Origin: a bacterium
GTDB taxonomy: Bacteria; JAMCPX01
Assembly: GCA_021787665.1 (NCBI GenBank)
Contig: JAJYLN010000017.1
Span: 1 to 52,975 of the forward strand
Direction: 5' to 3'
DNA: 52,975 bases
In this document: positions 48,377 to 52,975 of the stretch, one piece after another
How the letters are laid out: each line of letters starts with the position of its first letter
How positions within the stretch are numbered: position 1 is the stretch's first letter
Position numbers and translations under genes: made by a program
Notes under the pieces: model-generated
What the model was told of the DNA's origin: nothing
What the model saw: only the letters and a program-made list of their open reading frames with translations
The model's database searches: none

Positions 48377-50134
48377 TTGGCTTATCACGATGGTCGAAGT
48401 TCGGAAGCCGAGAGGGAGAAAGGGATCTATTTCTTCGCGCGTATCGGGGCCGTCCTTTCCCTGTTCGCCTTTCTTTCTTATTGGTATGTTGTATCGAAAT
48501 ACTCGGTCAACGCTCCTTTCTGGGATGACTACGACCTGCTTAATTTCTTGAACCAGTTTATATCGAGTAAGGGGCTTTCGATTAAGCTCTCCCTCCTGTT
48601 TCGTCAGGACAACGAGCATAGGATTGTTTTTTCACGTGCCGTAGAGCTGCTGGATTATTATCTTTTTGGGAAGGTCAACTTTATACATCTTGCCATCGCA
48701 GGGGACGTGGGCCTTGTCCTGATTGTCCTGCTTCTCTGTGTCTACCTGGTAAAAAAGCATGTAAGCCCCCTGAATGCTGCCGTCGTCGTGGTGACTCTGT
48801 TTTCCTTTTCTCAGTATGAGGCGATGATCTGGGCGTCGGCATCGCTCCAGCAGTATTATGAGCTCTTTTTTGCCCTGGCCGCCCTGTTCTTTTTTACCAG
48901 ATCAGGCAGCAGGAATGATTTTTTGAAAGGGCTGTTGTTGTCGACTATGGCTTCCTTTACCCAAGGCGGAGGATTGATCGTCTTCCCCGTCATACTCGTT
49001 TATTTTGTCCTTGCGAAGTATTGGAAGAGGGGATGGATAGTTCTGGTCTATGGTGCCCTTATTTTTTGTCTGTACTTTATCATACTGCAGTACCACGTAA
49101 CGCCCCTTCAGGCAGCGTCCAGAGTATATGCACTCCATCATCCGCTCATGTTCCTGGAATATTTTCTCCTCTTTTTGGGCAATTCGGCACCCGGGTATGG
49201 GCCGTTCCCGCTGTATGTGCCGCTCCTCACGGGCATCATTTTCCTGATCTTTGCAATGCACATGGGTGTTCGGTATCTATCACACAAGGGGGAGCCATTC
49301 CTGGTCTTCTCAATGCTATTCGTGCTTGCAACGGCAGTGGCAGCAGGCCTGGGCCGGGTGAGCTGGAGTGTCAAGGAAGCGACCGCTTCACGATACAGTA
49401 TAAACTCGCTGCTGCTCTTCGTACTTATCGTTAGCTATTACCTGGTAACCTATGGCAGGGACCGATCTGCCTTTTTACGCTTAAACGCGGTGGGGTTGGT
49501 AGCCCCGCTGCTCGTGTTCTCCCTCTGGTTCAACGGCGCTCTCTCTGATCTGAGGTACAGGGACTTTATTTTACATCGCTATGTGGTCTATAATCCTCCG
49601 GACCCCGACCAGGGCCCGGCGATCCTGTCTGAATCGGAAAGGCTGCATACCTTCATTCCCGACCATGTGATCATTGCTACTACCAACCACGGCTTCTTGC
49701 CCAATGCCCCCCTGCCGATCTCCATTCCTGAGATTGCCTCGTTGCCCGGCCAGGACTGTCCTGCGGATCTCCATGTCGATTTTATCAATGAGTATAGTGC
49801 GCCGTACCGGGGGCAGGGTAGGGAGATCGTGGTGCAATCCGATAGCATAGAGGTAAAGGGATGGGCGGTGGATCGAGATGCCCATTCCCTCGCATCGGCC
49901 GTTCTGGCAGACGTCGACGGCAGGCTCTTTCCGTTGACCTATGGGATGGTCAGGACCGACGTTGCCCTTGCGCTTAAAGACCCGGTCTATGTCTATGCCG
50001 GCTTCCAGGGCAGCATCACCGGTCCGGGCCTGAGACCAGGCAAAAACATGCTGAGCTTCGTGATGGTCAATAGCGGAGAGACGGGCATTTGTCGGACCCG
50101 GCCCCTCGCGATCTGGGTCTCATCTCAAAAGTGA
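48377..50134 (+). CDS. Polytopic membrane protein, GT-C glycosyltransferase-like
   Basis: A 585-residue protein from TTG 48377 (GGAGG seven bases upstream). About ten hydrophobic segments occupy residues 20-390 (ARIGAVLSLFAFLSYWYVV, FIHLAIAGDVGLVLIVLLLCVYLV, WIVLVYGALIFCLYFIIL, MFLEYFLLFLGN, YVPLLTGIIFLIFAMHMGV, SLLLFVLIVSYYLVTYG, and others). After the first one the loop NAPFWDDYDLLNF has the acidic pair typical of GT-C enzymes that use lipid-linked sugars. The C-terminal ~190 residues form a soluble beta-rich domain (IEVKGWAVDRDAHSLASAVLADVDG...) likely in the periplasm. No exact family is recognised; an O-antigen-type or protein glycosylation role is inference. It lies just after the IS630 remnant. 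Confidence 0.65.
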   Translation: MAYHDGRSSEAEREKGIYFFARIGAVLSLFAFLSYWYVVSKYSVNAPFWDDYDLLNFLNQFISSKGLSIKLSLLFRQDNEHRIVFSRAVELLDYYLFGKVNFIHLAIAGDVGLVLIVLLLCVYLVKKHVSPLNAAVVVVTLFSFSQYEAMIWASASLQQYYELFFALAALFFFTRSGSRNDFLKGLLLSTMASFTQGGGLIVFPVILVYFVLAKYWKRGWIVLVYGALIFCLYFIILQYHVTPLQAASRVYALHHPLMFLEYFLLFLGNSAPGYGPFPLYVPLLTGIIFLIFAMHMGVRYLSHKGEPFLVFSMLFVLATAVAAGLGRVSWSVKEATASRYSINSLLLFVLIVSYYLVTYGRDRSAFLRLNAVGLVAPLLVFSLWFNGALSDLRYRDFILHRYVVYNPPDPDQGPAILSESERLHTFIPDHVIIATTNHGFLPNAPLPISIPEIASLPGQDCPADLHVDFINEYSAPYRGQGREIVVQSDSIEVKGWAVDRDAHSLASAVLADVDGRLFPLTYGMVRTDVALALKDPVYVYAGFQGSITGPGLRPGKNMLSFVMVNSGETGICRTRPLAIWVSSQK

Positions 50135-50338
50135 TCGTGGGGCGGAATGTGTCAACGACTTTAAGACACTAGTTCTTTCCCCTATGTGTAGAATTGTAAT
50201 GGTTTGTCAAGACGGCGTGAACCGGTGGAATCAAAGATAGATCGTACATGCATGTCCCGGGTGAAGGGACTCTTTTGTTTGACAGGTCCATTATTGCTGC
50301 TGTACTCCAGTGCCACGCAGAGAGGATAAAGACGTTGA

Positions 50339-50362
50339 GCCCGGACGTGCATCTTGCCGGGC
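50339..50362 (+). terminator. Weak hairpin in the 50.1-50.8 kb gap
   Basis: GCCCGG (50339-50344) and CCGGGC (50357-50362) around a 12-base loop, followed by CGGTTTATTTTA. It could end transcription after the membrane-protein gene. The rest of the gap from 50135 to about 50500 shows no gene. Confidence 0.3.
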
Positions 50363-50512
50363 CGGTTTATTTTACAAAACGTTCTTTAACATTACAGCCC
50401 CATGACAGATGGTGACTATTTCAAAGGCTTTTTTGATTCTGTAAACTATTCTTAATATGAAGCTTTCTTTATGATATACGTTGATGATATTATTACAAAC
50501 AAGAGGAGTTGA

Positions 50513-50673
50513 ATGATCATGACAAGATTATTGGGTAAAGCATTTTAAGAGGTTCTGTGCGAATCTCGAAAGATTACCGCGCTATCGGGGTGTTAATCGA
50601 TGATGAAATTATATGGTTCTGGATCGGCTCCCATTCTGAATACGATAAGCTCAAAAAACCCCTCGGAGTATGA
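50513..50673 (+). pseudogene. Toxin-antitoxin scar: antitoxin head joined to RelE-like toxin tail
   Basis: A strong ribosome site (GAGGAG) precedes ATG 50513 and a short frame MIMTRLLGKAF that resembles the start of the TKLLEKAF...-type antitoxins paired with RelE/HigB-like toxins; it stops after 11 codons. From about 50539, in another frame, the sequence encodes SVRISKDYRAIGVLIDDE and IIWFWIGSHSEYDKLKK, the conserved C-terminus of such toxins, ending at TGA 50671-50673. The simplest reading is a deletion of ~100 codons or more, taking out the rest of the antitoxin and the first half of the toxin. Neither product can work. The toxin part is convincing, the antitoxin head less so. Confidence 0.65.
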
Positions 50674-50827
50674 CATATTCGTAGTCGCATGAAAGAAAAA
50701 GACTTGAAGATTAAGCCGGTGCAGGAGATGTCTTCTGTGATCGCTTCCCTGGTTTCTTACCCCTACGGCACATCGTCGGACACTCTCTCTTGTTCCAGCC
50801 ATCGTGATGCCGTGACCGGATGGGCTC

Positions 50828-52345
50828 TTACTTCCTAGCGGCAAGGTGCGCCTTTTCGATACCAGTATATCCGCCGCCGGGGAACGGCTCGAAGCCCCGG
50901 ACCCTGTCCCTCATGGCGGTTACGTCCTTCATGTACCAGAGGCTGACGTATGGCAGGTCTGCTGCAATCAGGCCCTGGAGACGTCTGTACATGGGTATCG
51001 AGTCCTGAAGGTTCATCACTGCCATTGCGCGCCCGATGAGCAGATCGACCCTGGGGTCCGAATAATAGCCCCGGTTCGCCCCCTCCGGGGGCACGGCCTT
51101 CGAATCGAATGCATAATAGAATATACCAGGATCCATCACGTTGACCCAGCGCAGCGTATACATCTGGAAATTGCCGTGTCGAATATCATTGTAGAAGGTT
51201 GCCCATTCAAATGATCGCAGGTTGACTTTTATGCCTACCTCTCCGAGCTCGTAAGCGATCGCCTGCGCTACCCTCAGGGACAGGGGGTTGTTCGAGGTCT
51301 TGAAATCAAGGACAAACCTGTATCCGTCCTTTTCAGGAAAGCCTGCCTGATCGAGCAATTGCCTTGCCCGTGCAGGGTCATAGGCATACTGCCGCAGGGC
51401 AGGGTCGTACGCCGCATTCCATGGTGGCAGGATACCAGCAGCAGGTTCTGCCTGATCGAACAGCACATACCGTATGATTCCTGGTCTGTTGATGGCAAAC
51501 GCTATGGCCTGTCTCACCTTCTTTATGCGGAGTATGCGGTCTCTCATATTGAAGCCGACATATTCGTAGTTGTTCCCTGGCCCTACGATGACCTTGATAT
51601 GCCGGTCGTGCTCGAGGCCGGCTACAGAGTCCGGAGGCACCGCATTGACAAGCATATCGACGCTGCCCTTTTCGAGCTCAAGTACGCGCATGAGGTCGTC
51701 GGGAATGACCCTGAATATAAGATGCTTAATCTCCGGTGCCCCGCGCCGGTAACCGTTGAACGCATCGAGTTTTACATAGCTCGCCTGCCGGTACGCTGAA
51801 AGGATGTAAGGGCCGGTGCCGACGAGATCTCTAAGGGGGAGGTTTTCCCTGTAAGCGAGCCGATGCGGCAGTATGCCGAGGGTGAGGGCACCGAGGATAG
51901 GCGCATAGGGCCTCTTCAGATGCACGGTCAGGCTGAACGGGCCCCGGATACGGATGCGCTGTATGTGCAACAGGGCCTCCTTATAAGGGGAGTATGTTCC
52001 GGATTTCATGATACCGTCGATTGTGGAAAAGACATCCTGGGCCGTAAAGGCAGAGCCGTCCTGGAACCTGATGCCCTTTTTGAGGGTAATCAGGATGGTG
52101 GTATTGTCTTTGACCACGACGTTCCGGGCGAGCAGGGGAGCGAGGGTGCCGTTCCTCCTGTACCGCAGCAGTCCCTCGAAGCATAGTTGCGCAATCTGTC
52201 CGGAGTATGCGTCCGTGGCGTACCGGGGATCAAGGTTTGCGGGGCTGCCTTCAATGCCTATGACGAGCGTGGACGCTCTGGATTGGTGCCTGGAACAGGA
52301 AAGCAATGACAATACGACGATCAGTACCGCGAGTACTTTTTTCAT
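50828..52345 (-). CDS. ABC transporter solute-binding lipoprotein, family 5 (peptide/nickel type)
   Basis: A 505-residue extracytoplasmic binding protein. Lipoprotein signal with lipobox LLSC (Cys17), followed by the family 5 fold: TLVIGIEGSPANLDPRYATDAYSGQI, FEGLLRYRRNGTLAPLLARN, ITLKKGIRFQDGSAFTAQDVFSTID, LVGTGPYIL, VRQAIAFAINRPGII, AYDPARARQLLDQAGF and WYMKDVTAMRDRVRGF. It would capture oligopeptides or similar solutes for an ABC importer; the permease and ATPase genes are not in the window. ATG 52345 has no Shine-Dalgarno sequence, and the predicted -10 ends ~8 bases upstream, so the mRNA may be leaderless. Confidence 0.92.
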   Translation of the reverse strand: MKKVLAVLIVVLSLLSCSRHQSRASTLVIGIEGSPANLDPRYATDAYSGQIAQLCFEGLLRYRRNGTLAPLLARNVVVKDNTTILITLKKGIRFQDGSAFTAQDVFSTIDGIMKSGTYSPYKEALLHIQRIRIRGPFSLTVHLKRPYAPILGALTLGILPHRLAYRENLPLRDLVGTGPYILSAYRQASYVKLDAFNGYRRGAPEIKHLIFRVIPDDLMRVLELEKGSVDMLVNAVPPDSVAGLEHDRHIKVIVGPGNNYEYVGFNMRDRILRIKKVRQAIAFAINRPGIIRYVLFDQAEPAAGILPPWNAAYDPALRQYAYDPARARQLLDQAGFPEKDGYRFVLDFKTSNNPLSLRVAQAIAYELGEVGIKVNLRSFEWATFYNDIRHGNFQMYTLRWVNVMDPGIFYYAFDSKAVPPEGANRGYYSDPRVDLLIGRAMAVMNLQDSIPMYRRLQGLIAADLPYVSLWYMKDVTAMRDRVRGFEPFPGGGYTGIEKAHLAARK

Positions 52346-52353
52346 GCTTGAGA

Positions 52354-52380
52354 TTTATAATAAGCTGTGCTATATGTCAA
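52354..52380 (-). promoter_or_regulatory. Candidate promoter of the solute-binding protein gene (possible leaderless start)
   Basis: Minus strand TTGACA (52375-52380) with TATAAA at 15 bp (52354-52359) or TAAATC at 17 bp (52352-52357). Either predicts a start at about 52345-52347, at or next to the A of the ATG. Confidence 0.45.
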
Positions 52381-52463
52381 AAACCTTGCGGGGTATGTCC
52401 GCGAGGATGGTTTATGTAGGGTGACGGTTTCTTATGATAAAGGAAGAAGGAGGAGGAGACGTT

Positions 52464-52838
52464 ATGAAACAAAAGGCAACAGATTTATTTGAAAGCGTGT
52501 CGCTCAGCGAGATAGCAGGTAAGCTGCTCTCGTCGAAGCGGATGCAGCCCGTATTGAACAAGAGCTTCGAGCAGATGATGAAATTGAAATCGAGGCTCGA
52601 TGCCGTTATGCCTATGGCGCTCGGTCTGCTGAATATGCCTTCCGTGGATGATATCAAGAGGCTGAATAATGAGGTTGCAAGGCTTGGCTCCTTGCTGACC
52701 GAGATGTCACAGAAGTTCGAGGCCCCCAAAAAGTCAAAAAGGAAGAGACATATACGGAGAACGAGGCCGGCCGTTCAGGCGACAGCACAAAAAGAGTCCG
52801 CTGACGCCGCTACGGGGCATGACACGAAGAGCGCCTAA
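52464..52838 (+). CDS. Small coiled-coil protein with basic tail, phasin-like
   Basis: A 124-residue protein from ATG 52464, with GGAGGAGGAG upstream (very strong). The first ~85 residues are helical and amphipathic (LFESVSLSEIAGKLLSSKRMQPVLNKSFEQMMKLKSRLDAV, then VDDIKRLNNEVARLGSLLTEMSQKFEA, a heptad-like segment). A basic Lys/Arg stretch (KKSKRKRHIRRTRPA) and an Ala-rich tail follow. The layout recalls phasins or PhaE/PhaF-like granule proteins, but no PHA synthase is in the window. Its stop codon overlaps the convergent gene's end. Function otherwise unknown. Confidence 0.6.
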   Translation: MKQKATDLFESVSLSEIAGKLLSSKRMQPVLNKSFEQMMKLKSRLDAVMPMALGLLNMPSVDDIKRLNNEVARLGSLLTEMSQKFEAPKKSKRKRHIRRTRPAVQATAQKESADAATGHDTKSA

Positions 52839-52975
52839 CTCACTAATGTTAAGAAAGAGTCCTTGACGTCCCTGAACTGCTTCTTTATCGTGTCGGAGGC
52901 AGAGCGGGGCATGTCCTTTTTCAGCACGATCTCACCCAGTATCTGCTTCAACTGGGGGATCTTCTTCCATGTCGC
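52835..52975 (-). CDS. Unrecognised protein, C-terminal 46 residues only
   Basis: The minus-strand frame is open from the window edge to TAG (52837-52835) and reads ATWKKIPQLKQILGEIVLKK...DTIKKQFRDVKDSFLTLVS, a plausible helical C-terminus. Its stop overlaps the end of the convergent coiled-coil gene. The family cannot be told from this fragment. Confidence 0.45.
   Translation of the reverse strand, partial: ATWKKIPQLKQILGEIVLKKDMPRSASDTIKKQFRDVKDSFLTLVS

Noticed and set aside
50593-50844. 83-codon minus-strand frame over the toxin remnant
   Set aside because: Antisense to the toxin tail, which has clear family residues.
1-52975. CRISPR array, rRNA operon or prophage
   Set aside because: No regularly spaced direct repeats, no rRNA-like stretch and no phage structural genes were seen in either strand.

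Overview
The window looks like a chromosomal segment of a Gram-negative bacterium. It carries two lipopolysaccharide core genes (waaA-type Kdo transferase and an rfaE2-type heptose-phosphate adenylyltransferase), an NtrY/NtrX-type two-component pair with a sigma-54 activator, a siroheme sulfite/nitrite reductase-type protein and an exported tetraheme cytochrome c. Together these suggest a respiring anaerobe or facultative anaerobe, perhaps Nitrospirota or Desulfobacterota. That placement is inference from gene content; no rRNA or phylogenetic marker comparison was possible.

Region 1 (1-9.3 kb) is a defence island with mobile-element scars. The right end of an IS200/IS605-family element lies directly against, and truncates, a type I methyltransferase gene (hsdM). 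Downstream, on the same strand, are a frameshifted nucleotidyltransferase-fold gene and a winged-helix gene (an AbiE-like pair lodged between hsdM and hsdS), then hsdS, hsdR and a YgjP-type zinc metallopeptidase. A multiply broken IS256-family transposase closes the island.

Region 2 (9.3-23.4 kb) is core chromosome: a family 2 glycosyltransferase, a two-cluster Fe-S protein, an RRM protein, an acetyl-CoA synthetase-like enzyme, a metallo-beta-lactamase-fold hydrolase, enolase, a membrane-anchored PHP-domain protein, a stand-alone response regulator behind a good sigma-54 promoter match, waaA, rfaE2, a universal stress protein, rsmE, a small lysine-rich exported protein with its own promoter and terminator, and tRNA-Val(TAC) and tRNA-Asp(GTC).

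Region 3 (23.3-30.4 kb) is the most interesting part. A 775-residue siroheme reductase carries complete Cys4 motifs in BOTH halves and ends in a TusA-like sulfur-carrier domain. It is divergently transcribed from an operon for dihydrolipoyl dehydrogenase, a GcvH-like lipoyl carrier, an NfnA/SudB-like flavoprotein, a GltA/NfnB-like flavoprotein and a tetraheme cytochrome, closed by a strong terminator. I infer a redox module linking sulfur chemistry, a lipoyl carrier, pyridine nucleotides and a periplasmic cytochrome.

Region 4 (30.4-47.3 kb) is one long minus-strand run, tightly packed in several places. In transcription order it holds a thiolase-like protein lacking the catalytic Cys, its DUF35 zinc-ribbon/OB partner, DUF2889, argJ, a lytic transglycosylase, a TPR-AIM24 fusion, pgsA, dodecin, a methyltransferase, a D-aminoacylase, an MPGP-like phosphatase, a long-chain acyl-CoA ligase, a TPR lipoprotein-like exported protein, an RNase HI-like protein, NtrY, NtrX and a cyclic-nucleotide-receptor-like protein.

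Region 5 (47.4-53 kb) is patchy: an internally deleted IS630-family transposase, a polytopic GT-C-like membrane protein, a scar in which the head of an antitoxin is fused to the tail of a RelE-like toxin, an ABC-type solute-binding lipoprotein, a small coiled-coil protein and the 3' end of an unrecognised gene. No CRISPR array, rRNA or prophage was seen.
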